Part shown: piece after piece, positions 9,472 through 19,620 of the stretch
Position numbering within the stretch: position 1 is the first letter of the stretch
Layout of the letters: each line of letters starts with the position of its first letter
Source: Endomychus coccineus
Lineage: Eukaryota; Arthropoda; Insecta; Coleoptera; Endomychidae
Assembly: GCA_958510875.1 (NCBI GenBank)
Contig: OY294072.1
Coordinates: forward strand, 1,116,001-1,180,000
Length of the DNA: 64,000 nucleotides
Reading direction: 5' to 3'
Made by a program: the position numbers and the translations under genes
Notes under the pieces: model-generated
Told to the model about the DNA's origin: nothing
Seen by the model: only the letters and a program-made list of their open reading frames with translations
Database searches by the model: none

Positions 9472-9668
9472 GCCCATCATAGTTCGTGAACGATGATGAC
9501 GTCATCATCGTTCGTAAACTATGGTCGCCGGGTTGAATCAGTTACTGTCATTGGCTTGAAGCAGTGACGTCATCATCGTTCGTGAACGATGGTCGCCGGA
9601 TTGAATCAGTTACTGTCATTGGCTTGAAGCAGTGACGTCATCATCGTTCGTGAACGATGGTCGCCGGA
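9472..9668. repeat. 68-bp repeats with TGACGTCA palindrome (E1)
   Basis: Units of GTTACTGTCATTGGCTTGAA + GCAGTGACGTCATCATCGTTCG, about 2.5 copies. The first unit is a ~46-bp near-palindrome centred on TGACGTCA (CRE/ATF-type site). It occupies the junction between the unique region and the TIR side. Confidence 0.85.
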
Positions 9669-9793
9669 TCTTCAATTCAATAAAACACCACTTACTCGTC
9701 AAAATCCTTATGTATTTCGATTCACATAAAGCTATAGTCTGATGTTCTCACCCACCCCAATTTGTATGCATCATATTGATTTTCCCTACATCA
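9669..9793. other. spacer between 68-bp repeats and right TIR (E1)
   Basis: Short unique stretch ending CCCTACATCAGCGGTAA, shared with E3 (51340-51460) and E4 (54248-54372, inverted). No ORF. Confidence 0.6.
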
Positions 9794-9968
9794 GCGGTAA
9801 ACATTCTCTCTTATCTCGAGTGTTGAAGCCGATAAAGTTGTCACATTCAGAATAGCAAATATTCATTGATATCAAATCGTTGAAGCACCTTTCTTCATGT
9901 GGGTTATCAATCTCAAACTTGATGAATCTCAAATAAATCCACAGGTAATAATAGTCAAACATATTCAT
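9786..9968 (-). CDS. small TIR ORF, 60 aa, unknown (E1 right)
   Basis: Counterpart of 2881-3039 with the same start (MNMFDYYYL) and a longer end because the stop there is replaced by a Lys codon. Carries FEIDNPHEERCFNDLISMN. Both E1 copies are open; E3/E4 copies are interrupted. Function unknown. Confidence 0.25.
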   Translation of the reverse strand: MNMFDYYYLWIYLRFIKFEIDNPHEERCFNDLISMNICYSECDNFIGFNTRDKRECLPLM

Positions 9969-11598
9969 TTAGCCCCGACCAACATACAGGCCCTCGTAGG
10001 CTCGCAAATGATAACAATGTTGCATACACAATAGCTTTAGGTTAGTTACATGGGAAATATTGATATTCTCAAATAAAAGGTAATAAAAGTGGGGTAATTT
10101 CTACAGCAGATATTTAACCTCAAAGATTCATCTGTTCAATGTTTGAGTCCTCATCCAACCATCATAGTTCGTGAACGATGGTGACAGGCTGTTGAATCAC
10201 GTGCTAAACAAGTGTCTGAATGTTGATAATGATCGCTTATGAAGATACTATAGCTCTACTCAATGTTCAGACTTTTATGAAGCATGTGTTTGAATGTCAT
10301 ATAGATTAGCGCTTATGAAGATATTCATATGATTATGTAAACCCATGAACAAAAATGTGTTTATCATTATAATCTCTTACGCGAACGTATGGAGTTTGTA
10401 AAAGTCGTGCTCGTGAAGGAAAATAGTACAGATTGCTAATGGAGATATTTATATAATTATTATTGGTATTTTATTCCTCATCAGCCCATCATAGTTCGTG
10501 AACGATGATGCCAGGCTGTTGAATCACGTGCTAAACAAGTGTCTGAATGTTGATAATGATCGCTTATGAAGATACTATAGCTCTACTCAATGTTCAGACT
10601 TTTATGAAGCATGTGTTTGAATGTCATATAGATTAGCGCTTATGAAGATATTCATATGATTATTATCAATATCCACATCTATTCCTCATCATAGTTCTAC
10701 CTCTTGGGTGGTTGGGGAAATGAGTTCGATCTCTATAAAACTCCCTCGCATATATGTTTCCCATTGAAATTGATTGAATTTTATAAAAAGCTAACTATCC
10801 TATGGAGAAATGTGTGTCGATGAAAAATGTTTTATTAGTATATTTTTGCATACTGAAAAAATTATATTAGCACATCTATATGTTTAAGATGATTAAAAAT
10901 GTATTTTGTTATATAGCAATCGAGCTGTACAGACAGTTCGAATAATCATCGTGATGCGTAACACCGCTTCGTCTAGATTCTGTATAGGTATTGGGCTACA
11001 CCCAGCAGCAGCTAGATTTCGGATCATATTATGCGATTTACAATCAATATGATTCGAATATATACATACTACATGTGTGATTTAAAATAAAGTATTCTCA
11101 TCGCGTTTGAAGGTGATCGGCCTATCTTTCTTATCTCTCGAACCAGCTGTAGCTCTACCGCAAAATATGATAGTGAATATTGTTCAACCTGCCACAAAAC
11201 CTATTTGATTTATATCGGATAATTTATGAAACATACATGAATGAATATTATAGCGAATTATGTTTACTTCGGAACTAATTTTGGAAAAACATTTTATATA
11301 TATTCATATTACTTTCGGATAACTTATGAAACTACTTTAACATTGAAGGATCGCGCGCATCATTACGATAATTCCAAGTTGAATACATTGCTGTTGGACA
11401 TGATTTAGCACAATCTTATCGCATAAGTAAGCTAATGATGCATACTTATAATATTATAACGAATATTGTACTCGCTAGTACTAATCAAGCAAAAAGTCCT
11501 CAGATGATTTAATAGTTATTTCTGCAAACGCTTCATAATATCGCTATTATGAGAAGCAGCATTTTTGTAAACTATCGCATGTTAGATGTTATGACCCC

Positions 11599-12093
11599 TT
11601 ATTGAAGACTTGTGGGGGCAGACAATGCGCCGCGTACGATATCATTATAACTCAGACAAAACCCTGCGACTAACGGCATGTACAAACAACCCCACATTCC
11701 ATTGAAGGCTCCTGGAAGGTAGATACCTCGCTGAAGACCTGCGTGATAGACATCATTATACCTGCACACTCTGTATAACCTCACATACACACCTGTCTCG
11801 TTGGAGATCGCGCCAGCTTCATTCAAATTCACATGACTAACGTCATACATAAATAATCTGTATAACCTCACATTCCATACCCCATTGAAGTCTCCCAACT
11901 CCATTTTGTATACTAAAAATAATTTCCATATATGTTTAAGATGATTGAAATCGCATTTTGTAATATAGCAATCAAGTAAGGTACAGACAGCTTGAATAAA
12001 CGTTTTTGAAAGTAATTTCCTTATAAACATCGCGTTTGAGAGAGATGCAGAAGATATCATTTCTATACTATATATAACATTCCATCTATGCAT
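11599..12093 (-). CDS. TIR-encoded ORF, 164 aa (E1 right)
   Basis: Longest version of the TIR ORF (others 103-137 aa). Same start as 410-823; reads on through the region deleted in the left copy. Hydrophobic N-terminal third, tyrosine/arginine-rich repeats after residue 75. No domain recognised. Presence in every type A TIR means two doses per element, unusual for a Polinton gene. Confidence 0.35.
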   Translation of the reverse strand: MHRWNVIYSIEMISSASLSNAMFIRKLLSKTFIQAVCTLLDCYITKCDFNHLKHIWKLFLVYKMELGDFNGVWNVRLYRLFMYDVSHVNLNEAGAISNETGVYVRLYRVCRYNDVYHAGLQRGIYLPGAFNGMWGCLYMPLVAGFCLSYNDIVRGALSAPTSLQ

Positions 12094-12372
12094 TCAAGGA
12101 ACAGCAGCCCTCCCATGATACCTCCGATGAATGCCCGGTCTCTTTCAAAAATCACGTGACTGACGACATGTACAAACAACACTATTTCAAAACCCCTATG
12201 GGCTAGCGCTATGAAGTCTCACATTCCATACCTCGCTTCGTGACATACCTGCATGACTAACGTCATGTAAAACAATTACCTGCATCATATAGACTGCAAT
12301 ATACTCGCACTTATCACTCAGCCCGGATACACCGCGGTTATATCTACAACATTAAAATCGCTTGTTCTCAAT

Positions 12373-12442
12373 TCCTCCATAGCTGAGCGGTTAAGGAATT
12401 GGCTTTGGATTTCATTTCTCTGGTTCGATTCCCGTGTGTAGA
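12373..12442 (+). ncRNA. tRNA-like Pol III module in TIR (E1 right)
   Basis: Same module as at 61-130. The arm before the B-box reads TTCTCTGGTTCG here instead of TTCTCGGGTTCG. Transcription would run outward towards the element end. Confidence 0.5.
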
Positions 12443-12793
12443 AAAATATTTTGATGCTGCTTTACATTGAAGTTCTCCCTAACCTCACATATTGCTTGCT
12501 GTCTACCTTGAACGATCTTGTATATACAGGCTGATTACCACTACTTGGTCTCCATCATACAACCATAGCAGAAGGGCCCCTAGCGGTCAGAGACCACACC
12601 CTAACCGTCTACCCGGTAACACCTAGACGTTAGAGGCGAGACCACACCCTAATCGTCTACCCAGGCCGGTAATACAGGGTCAGTACTTACCGATACCTGT
12701 CTGGGCATACCGCGCATGCACGAGTGTATCACTGGTTGCCTACATCTGATAAGGCTCTCTGTCTGGCCGCCCAAGGTGCCCCGATACCTACTA

Positions 12794-13698
12794 ATGAGTG
12801 TGGAAGAAGGTGATTCTAGATCCATTGGGGATAGTAGTGTATCTTGGATCTACACAAAAAGGAAGGAGGAACTGGAAGTAGAACTGTTCAAAGTTGGACT
12901 CAGCGTGATGGGAACAGTAGATGACATGAGAAAGCGATTGGTGGAGTTCTACCGAACTCATCCCAGAACAGCAGATGAAGAAAGAGATCTCACGTCGAGA
13001 GGAGAATTTTCTCAAATCCCTCCATCCCCCCTGACAACAGGGATCGATCAAAGCTCATGGACCAGGTGCGAAAATGGGGTTTGCATTTTGATGGAAAGAA
13101 GGATAGTTTAGAATTCCTGGAACGATTTTCCGAATTGAAAGAATCGTACGGAATTGAGGATACAGACTGTCTTCATGTATTACCGGAAGTGCTGAAAGGG
13201 TAAGCTTTATTGTGGTACCGGAATAATAACCGACAATGGGTCACGTGGGATGACTTCATTGCCGATTTCGAACTGTATTTTCTACCGACAAACTATCGCC
13301 GAAATATCCTGGATTTCATTATAAAAAGGGTTCAGGCTCCGCAAGAGTCCCCTAAGGACTACGTGATTGCTCTGCAAACTTTATGCAGGCGTGGACAAGT
13401 ATTGTCGAAAACCGAAGAATTATCAAGGATTTATAAAAATCTCCGCCCGGATGTGAGACAATATGTACGGCCCAGAGATTTTACTTCTCTCGCCGAATTG
13501 ATCCGATTATGTGAGGAATATGAAATTGTAGAGCAAGAACGGGTGCATACTAAAGCGAAGTCCAAGGTACCGAAAAACACCAACTCGCCTCGCGATATCA
13601 ACATGATTCTTCCTCCCACGGGATCCAGGGCCCAGGAGATATGTTGGAGATGTGGAGGGAAAGGACACAGGCGGTTCCAATGCAGGGGTCCCTTATGA
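12794..13698 (+). pseudogene. gag: gypsy gag, decayed
   Basis: From ATG 12794 (within the presumed E1 target duplication). The N-terminus looks SAP-like (ELEVELFKVGL then GTVDDMRKRLVEF). A frameshift lies near 13040 and a TAA at 13201. The capsid-type segment follows (WVTWDDFIADFELYFLP, then FIIKRVQAPQESPKDYV). A zinc knuckle CWRCGGKGHRRFQC is encoded at about 13642-13683, then a TGA at 13696 and a second, imperfect knuckle lacking its His. Non-functional. Confidence 0.85.
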
Positions 13699-13829
13699 AA
13701 ATTTTGTTCCCGATGCGGAAAACAAGGCGTGTTAACCAAGGATTGTGGATGCCCGAAGGCATTTTCGGGAAACGCCCGAACGTCCGACGCCAAGGCAGGC
13801 TTCGTCGGAACGTTATAAGTCCGTTGCCT

Positions 13830-13961
13830 GTCACCGGAAATGTATCCACGCTTGCCGAAGCGTTGCCCGATCCGAAGATACATTTAGAGGTGAAAATCGG
13901 ATCAAGGAAATTCTCCGCTTCAATTGATACGGGATCGGTTAAATCCTATATCAATGATGAC
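13830..13961 (+). pseudogene. pol: gypsy retropepsin, 5' part, cut by E2
   Basis: Contains the aspartic protease motif DTGS (in SASIDTGSVKSYIN). The frame is interrupted at GATGAC (13956-13961), the E2 target site, and resumes at 26656 after the second GATGAC copy. Confidence 0.85.
13956..13961. repeat. E2 target-site duplication GATGAC (partner 26656-26661)
   Basis: Exact 6-bp duplication flanking E2, located in the codons after the protease DTG motif. Removing E2 and one copy leaves an open protease frame across the site, which confirms the insertion boundaries. Confidence 0.95.
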
Positions 13962-14162
13962 AGTAGATGAACTGGACGCGTTCGGGCTCAGGATATCCGG
14001 TCTCCACTTCCGGTCTAGCTGTCGATGTGCATCCGGTGCATGAGCTCGTCCTTATCAGTTTTGAAAGGATGTAGGTGATAAGGATTTTATTTTATTTGTA
14101 AAGAGTATACAGGGTGTGTTCAAAAAGTGTGTCACATGTACAGAGTCACGTGACTAACACAT

Positions 14163-15330
14163 GACAGCATGGCGGCCCTAAGGTCCAACTGTCATGGCGA
14201 CCATAAGGTCCAGCTGTCATGGCGACCATAAGGACCAGCTGTCATGGCGATCATAAGGACCAGCTGTCATGGCGACCAAAAGGTCCAGCTGTCATGGCGA
14301 CCATAAGGACCAGCTGTCATGGCGACCATAAGGACCAGCTGTCATGGCGGCCATAAGGACCAGCTGTCATGGCGGGCCTAAGGTACAGATTGCTTCGTAG
14401 AGATGTCGCCATCAAGTGACAGCTGTCATGGCAGACCTAAGGTACAGACTGCTTCGTGGAGGGGGCTCCGCCCACCTCTAGGAAGCAATAAGGTCCAACT
14501 GTCATGGCGACCATAAGGTCCAGCTGTCATGGCGACCATAAGGACCAGCTGTCATGGCGACCATAAGGACCAGCTGTCATGGCGGGCATAAGGACCAGCT
14601 GTCATGGCGACCATAAGGACCAGCTGTCATGGCAATCATAAGGTACAGGTTGCTTCGTGTAGGTGTCACCACCAAGTGACAGCTGTCATGGTGACCATAA
14701 GGTCCAGCTGTCATGGCGACCATAAGGTCCAGCTGTCATGGCGAGCATGAGGTACAGCTGTCATGGCTACCATAAGGTCCAGCTGTCATGGCGACCATAA
14801 GGTACAGCTGTCATGGCGAACCCAAGGTACGGACTGCTTCGTGGAGGGGGCTCCGCCACCTCTAGGAAGCAATCTGTACCTTTGGTCCAAAGGTACAGGC
14901 TGCTTCATGAAGATGTCACTACCACGTGACAGCTGTCATCGAAGGTACAGAATGCTTCGTGGAGATGTCGCCACCACGTGACAGCTGTCATGGCGACCCT
15001 TGGGTACAGACTGCTTCATGGAGATGTCGCCACCACATGACAGCTGTCATGGCGGACCAACGGTACAGGTTGCTCCGTGTGGGTGTCACCACCACGTGAC
15101 AGCTGTCATGGTGAGCTAAAGGTACAGGCTGCTTCATGGAGATGTCGCCACCACATGACAGCTGTCATGGTGAACCAAAGGTACAGGTTGCTTCGTGTAG
15201 GTGTCACCAACACGTGACAGCTGTCATGGTGAGCTAAAGGTACAGGCTGCTTCGTGTAGGTGTCACGTGACAGATGTCATGGCGGACCGAAGGTACAGGC
15301 TGCTTCGTGTAGGTGTCACCACCACGTGAC
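14163..15330. repeat. CAGCTG minisatellite (E2 left TIR)
   Basis: The outer part is a 25-bp unit (CAGCTGTCATGGCGACCATAAGGTC). The inner part is a ~59-bp unit adding GGTACAGGTTGCTTCGTGTAG and GTGTCACCACCACGTGAC. Every unit has the palindrome GACAGCTGTC or a variant with an E-box CAGCTG; the longer units add CACGTG. ORFs here are repeat artefacts. Confidence 0.9.
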
Positions 15331-15351
15331 AAACACTGCTTTGTCATTGTT

Positions 15352-15482
15352 TCAATCCGGCGACCATAGTTTACGAACGATGATGACGTCACTGCTTCGA
15401 ACCGATGACAGTAACTGATTCAATCCGGCGACCATAGTTCACGAACGATGATGACGTCATCATCGTTCACGAACTATGATGG
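15352..15482. repeat. 68-bp TGACGTCA repeats (E2 left)
   Basis: About two units, the inner one forming the near-perfect palindrome around TGACGTCA (CATAGTTCACGAACGATGA mirrored). Same family as in type A elements, showing the two types are related outside the genes too. Confidence 0.85.
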
Positions 15483-15566
15483 GCTAATGAGGAATAAAAT
15501 GTGAATAATCATAATGATTGTATCACATTCATACACATGTTTTTTCGCATGCGTTGACATGCTTTA

Positions 15567-15820
15567 ACATTCAGACAAGTGATTCAACATTCAGACACGT
15601 GTTTCAACATTCAGACACGTGTTTCAACATTCAGACACGTGTTTCAACATTCAGACACGTGTTTCAACATTCAGACACGTGTTTCAGCATTCAGACACGT
15701 GTTTCAGACACGTGTTTCAACATTCAGACACGTGTTTCAGCATTCAGACACGTGTTTCAGACACGTGTTTCAACATTCAGACACGTGTTTCAACATTCAG
15801 ACACGTGTTTCAGCATTCAT
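15567..15820. repeat. CACGTG minisatellite array (E2)
   Basis: Shortest of the four arrays. Left part is pure 20-bp steps (CATTCAGACACGTGTTTCAA), right part mixes 13-bp steps. Located about 120-370 bp upstream of the ATPase ATG. Confidence 0.9.
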
Positions 15821-15940
15821 ACCTATTTAACATGTATTTGATACCTGATTTTGACAGAAATGTAGAAGCACCTAACCGCGTGATCAGACATACACAATAT
15901 AACATCATCATCTAGTAAATAAACAAATGCTTATTAACAT

Positions 15941-16666
15941 ATGTTCCAGTATGATTTCGATTCGCCTTCAGGCATGATGAAGATTGTTAAGCAAAAAGAC
16001 TCGTTGAGTATTATGAACTTAGGGTCAAGCAATGAGAATGTTGAACAACCACAACGTCACAGCTCTTTGCTGCCTAATACTCTAAGAACAATAATCTGTG
16101 GTCCAAGTAATTGTGGGAAAACAAATGTGATGTTATCTCTATTGTCAGATGCAAACGGTCTGAAATTTGAAAACGTGTACATATATTCAAAGTCTTTACA
16201 CCAACCAAAATACCAGTTACTAAAGGAGACATTGAAGAAAATTGAGGGGCTTGGATATTTTCCTTGTACCGAAAGTGATGAGGTCATAGACCCCACAGAA
16301 GCGAGGCCTAATTCAATCATAATATTCGATGACGTGATGTTTGAGAAACAGGAGAAAATTCGTGCTTATTTTTCAAGAGGGAGACACAACTCAATTGATA
16401 GTTTCTATCTTTGCCAGTCTTTTGCTAAATGTCCAAAACATGGATTGCGCGACAATGCCAATTGCTTGATTATTTTCAAACAGGATGAGCTCAATTTGAA
16501 ACATATATTCACCGATCATGTAAGTACCGACATGTCACTCGAAAAATTCAAAGAGATATGTAGCGTATGTTGGAAAGATAAATATGGATTCCTTATGATA
16601 AACAAAGACTGTGATATGAACAAAGGACGTTATCGCAAAGGTTTTGATAGTTATATATACATCTAA
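15941..16666 (+). CDS. ATP: A32/FtsK-HerA-type packaging ATPase (E2)
   Basis: 241 aa, intact. Walker A GPSNCGKT at residues 54-61, Walker B SIIIFDDV at ~125-132, and a conserved FSRGRHNSIDSFYLCQSF block at ~144-161 typical of A32-like genome-packaging ATPases. Such enzymes drive DNA into preformed capsids, so its presence with capsid genes argues for a virion-forming ancestry. The AT-rich promoter has TAAATAAA where E3/E4 have TATATAAA. First gene of the plus-strand block; DUF8207 follows after 42 nt. Confidence 0.92.
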   Translation: MFQYDFDSPSGMMKIVKQKDSLSIMNLGSSNENVEQPQRHSSLLPNTLRTIICGPSNCGKTNVMLSLLSDANGLKFENVYIYSKSLHQPKYQLLKETLKKIEGLGYFPCTESDEVIDPTEARPNSIIIFDDVMFEKQEKIRAYFSRGRHNSIDSFYLCQSFAKCPKHGLRDNANCLIIFKQDELNLKHIFTDHVSTDMSLEKFKEICSVCWKDKYGFLMINKDCDMNKGRYRKGFDSYIYI

Positions 16667-16708
16667 CATGTATATATACTTTCATTTGAAATAGACAACC
16701 CGCTCAGC

Positions 16709-17762
16709 ATGGACGTGGGTGTGAGTAACACGCTTAAAGAAAAACAACAATTGAAAAAAAAATTTGGGAGTTCTCAAAAGTTGTGAGGAAAAAATATATG
16801 GCTGTGAAATTGGGTAAAGCTGAAAATGATGAGATTCTAGATAATATGTTCAGGAATGTATCTAAACCTCTGGAGGAAATTGCGAAAAATGCTGAAATAA
16901 TCAAACAAAATTCGTTGGTTAAACCTAAAAGTATTGTTTCTACAGCAACACAAATGGAGAACATACCAATCCCAAATATTGTAACTGAAGGGGAAGAGTT
17001 CGTATATAACCCCCAAAATACTGAGGAGGATGTGTTTACCCTCGAACCTACTATCGATCAGATTCGTGAAGAATTCAGAAAACATAAGAAAGATAATGCA
17101 GAGGAGTTTCTGCAACAATACCCCACATTAGCACGTTATTACTTGGAAGGATTCCTATTGGATGATGATGTCAAGAAATACGATGATAGAATGGGATTGC
17201 AATATGATTCAACTTTAGACAAATGGTTCATGGGTAATCAACCTATAGAAATTGATAGTGAGAGTAATATAATTATCAAGGGTACTCCGTTCAAGGGTAC
17301 CACAGGACTGTATAATTTGATATTTTACAGAGATGTTCTACCTGATACTTACACTGTGGAAGATGGGAAAAATTACAGTCAAATGATGGAAATGACTAGT
17401 GTTATAGACGTAATAACGATCCAGCTGATCGAATAAGAAACATTGTAAAATACAAAAATGTACTGAAACCTTTGATTAATTCCATGAAAAGACCCAGAGC
17501 CAAAACATACACTGGAAGTGCATATATCAAAAATGATATGCTTGAATATAACGAGAAACCTATCGAACATGTTTATTGGGATGACGTTAACGAAATTGTG
17601 GATAGATTGAGACTTCTTGTTGCATCCTCGCATGCAGGTAACCATAATCATCACAATGAGATAATCTCTATAATATAAGAGTTGATAGAGGCGGGGGTAA
17701 TTGAACAAAAACCAGGTGTAAGACAAATTCATCTCAGTTGTAAAGATGGTTTCAATGGATAA
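16709..17762 (+). pseudogene. DUF8207-like gene, broken (E2)
   Basis: Same ATG as the intact E1 copy. One A is missing in the A-run at 16755-16763, one base is lost near 17400 (GTGTTATAGA for GTGCCCATAGA), and a TAA occurs near 17678. A 6-bp duplication (ATCATC-type) lies at about 17647. The TEEFL-preceding Ala-Ala-Thr residues are also deleted in frame. Not translatable as a whole. Confidence 0.9.
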
Positions 17763-18399
17763 GTTTGGCAGAGCCTCCTCTTCCATGTGGATATATGATA
17801 CAAATGTATTTAATAATAATTTCAAACAAGTTCACGGACAAGGATTATTCCTAACGAGCGATGGAAGTTATGATATGGAAAATCGTAGATTGTGCAACGT
17901 GAAATCACCTAATGATGATGGAGATGTTGCAAATAAAGTATATGTTGATAAATTAACACACAAACTGAATCTGAAAACGGAAACCAGTCTTAAAGATACC
18001 TTCGATGTTAGGGTTGATAATTTGATCATAGATATCAACAAGGATCTGGATGAACATAACTTAACGAAAGACAAGGTTATTCTCAACATTGATAAACATC
18101 TGATGGACATTCAGAATAAATATAATTGAATGGGGATCTATATAAAATCAGAGTATAAAACAATCAGTGATAGTGTGAGGGAAAACAGAAATGAATTTAA
18201 AGAGATCAATAACACATTTAACAGTGTGAACATGCGTCTAAATGACATTACTAGTAAAGTGGAGGCGTTAGAACGACGGATGACATCTGTGGAACCTTCT
18301 AAGAAGAGACCCTCATCATCCACAACAACAAAGCAGGGCTCTGTGAAACGTATATCTCCAAATCCTGTGAATATACCCAAAAAATTAATTCTACACTAG
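17746..18399 (+). pseudogene. fibre-like coiled-coil gene with internal stop (E2)
   Basis: Homologous to the intact 217-aa E1/E3/E4 protein; TGA at 18127-18129 replaces the Glu codon after NKYN. The rest stays in frame, so a single nonsense change inactivates it. Ends 17 nt before the integrase ATG. Confidence 0.9.
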
Positions 18400-18416
18400 A
18401 TTTCCACATTGATAAG

Positions 18417-19340
18417 ATGAGTAGAGAACAAGTTGTGCATGAGCTTCATAAGCCGAGTAGGAAGAATTTCAAACGACGCAGAACGATCATAAAAGGTTTG
18501 GATGATTTGTGGCAAATGGAACTGGCAGAAATGGGTAATTACGCTCGTGAAAATAGAGGATTCAAATACATTTTGATTACGATCGATTGTTTCTCAAAAT
18601 TTCTATGGACACACCCGCTGAAAACGAAATCAGCCGAAGAAGTTCTGAAAGCGGTCAGTTCTATATTGCTAGAAGGACATCGTAAGCCTAGGAATCTGCA
18701 AAGCGATCAGGGAAAAGAATTCTTCAATAAACACTTTAACGATCTAATGAAGAAACATAATATCAATCATTATAATACGTATAGTGTGAAAAAAGCAGCC
18801 ATTGCTGAACGTGTCATTCGAACGTTAAAGGAATCGCTCTACAATTATTTCAGTCTCAGCGGGAAATACAAATGGCTTGATATACTGGAAGAAACCACAG
18901 AAAAATATAATAAACGTAAACATAGTACTATAAATATGGCTCCAATAAAAGTGACGAAACAGATTGAGAGCGAGATATTGAAGCGATCCTACTCACATAT
19001 CAAGTTAGCTCTGCCTCACAAATACAACGTTGGAGATGTGGTACGAATAAGTGAGGCTAAACATATTTTTGAGAAGGGATTTACACCCAATTGGAGTACG
19101 GAATTATTTAAAATCATCAAAGTAAAAATTACCAACCCGGTCACATATCTACTAGAAGATATGACCAACGCACCAATCAGCGGCTGTTTCTACGAGGAAG
19201 AATTACAGAAAACAAAACAACCCGATGTGTATTTAGTCGAAAAAATATTACGAAAGAGGAGGGGTCAACAGTATGTGAAATGGTTGGGTCTAGATAATAA
19301 TCACAACAGTTGGATCAATAATTCGGATCTCGTTCAATGA
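18417..19340 (+). CDS. INT: retroviral-type integrase with chromodomain (E2)
   Basis: 307 aa, the only full integrase in the window. The rve/DDE core has D97 (LQSDQGKEFF) and E131 (AIAERVIRTLKES), 33 residues apart, with YILITIDCFSKFLW before them. The usual first Asp (W-x-x-D-L) is Glu35 here (WQMELAEM), an unusual substitution that may reduce or abolish activity. The C-terminus (~270-307, DVYLVEKILRKRRGQQYVKW) is chromodomain-like, as in Maverick and gypsy integrases, and may direct insertion to heterochromatin. It would act on TIR ends and make 6-bp duplications. Confidence 0.9.
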   Translation: MSREQVVHELHKPSRKNFKRRRTIIKGLDDLWQMELAEMGNYARENRGFKYILITIDCFSKFLWTHPLKTKSAEEVLKAVSSILLEGHRKPRNLQSDQGKEFFNKHFNDLMKKHNINHYNTYSVKKAAIAERVIRTLKESLYNYFSLSGKYKWLDILEETTEKYNKRKHSTINMAPIKVTKQIESEILKRSYSHIKLALPHKYNVGDVVRISEAKHIFEKGFTPNWSTELFKIIKVKITNPVTYLLEDMTNAPISGCFYEEELQKTKQPDVYLVEKILRKRRGQQYVKWLGLDNNHNSWINNSDLVQ

Positions 19341-19620
19341 ATCCATCATTGACCATTTGGAGATTATTAGGAACAAACAAATAGCTGGAATATTATTGAC
19401 TCGAGGGTATGGTTATTATAATAGAACAAAAATTCCGTGAATATGAGGGTGAATCAAGAGTGAAGATTATAATATTTGAAACATATATTGTTAAGATTAT
19501 ACTTAAGTCTTTTGTATTGAGAAAATTTTGAAATTAATAAAAAATATTATTTTGAGATCTTTGGTCTTTCTCCCTCCCCTCGTTAAATAACGGTGCAATC
19601 TTGAATTTTCATCAGTCTGT
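19341..19620. other. non-coding spacer between integrase and PLA2 genes (E2)
   Basis: AT-rich; TTAAATAA about 35 nt before the PLA2 ATG is a possible promoter element. Partly retained in type A elements on the proximal side of their integrase deletion. Confidence 0.6.

Larger units (their letters stand above)
1..12792 (-). mobile_element. E1: type A Polinton-like element, left end outside window
   Basis: The core genes lie on the minus strand between two inverted copies of a roughly 3 kb terminal repeat. The right end (...GATACCTACT at 12792) abuts the gypsy gag start. The left TIR is cut by the window start; matching the tRNA-like module at 61-130 with its right copy at 12373-12442 puts the missing part at about 290 bp. 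The 6 bp after the right end (AATGAG, 12793-12798) are the expected target duplication, but the left copy is not visible. Genes: MCP-like, penton-like, PLA2 remnant, integrase remnant, fibre, DUF8207, ATPase. Integrase core, protease and polymerase are absent, so the element is non-autonomous. Confidence 0.85.
9794..12792 (-). repeat. E1 right terminal inverted repeat
   Basis: Inverted copy of 1-3050 plus about 290 outer bases. The terminus reads AGTAGGTATCGGGGC when viewed from outside, matching the E4 end and similar to E3. It carries the small ORFs, the 327-bp repeats at about 10170-10670 and the tRNA-like module. Confidence 0.9.
12793..13961 (+). mobile_element. Ty3/gypsy retrotransposon, 5' internal part
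   Basis: Gag and the start of protease, separated from the rest of pol by E2. Its 5' LTR is not in the window and presumably lies beyond E1, which sits exactly at the gag start codon. GC content is higher than in the neighbouring elements. Confidence 0.85.
13962..15500 (+). repeat. E2 left terminal inverted repeat
   Basis: About 1.54 kb, inverted at 25101-26655. Outer ~200 bp unique, then CAGCTG minisatellite, then 68-bp TGACGTCA repeats, ending near GGAATAAAATG. No protein-coding gene is visible in it. Confidence 0.92.

Noticed and set aside
14163..15330. CRISPR-like appearance of regularly spaced repeats
   Set aside because: Units are head-to-tail minisatellites without unique spacers, in a eukaryotic context, with no cas genes.
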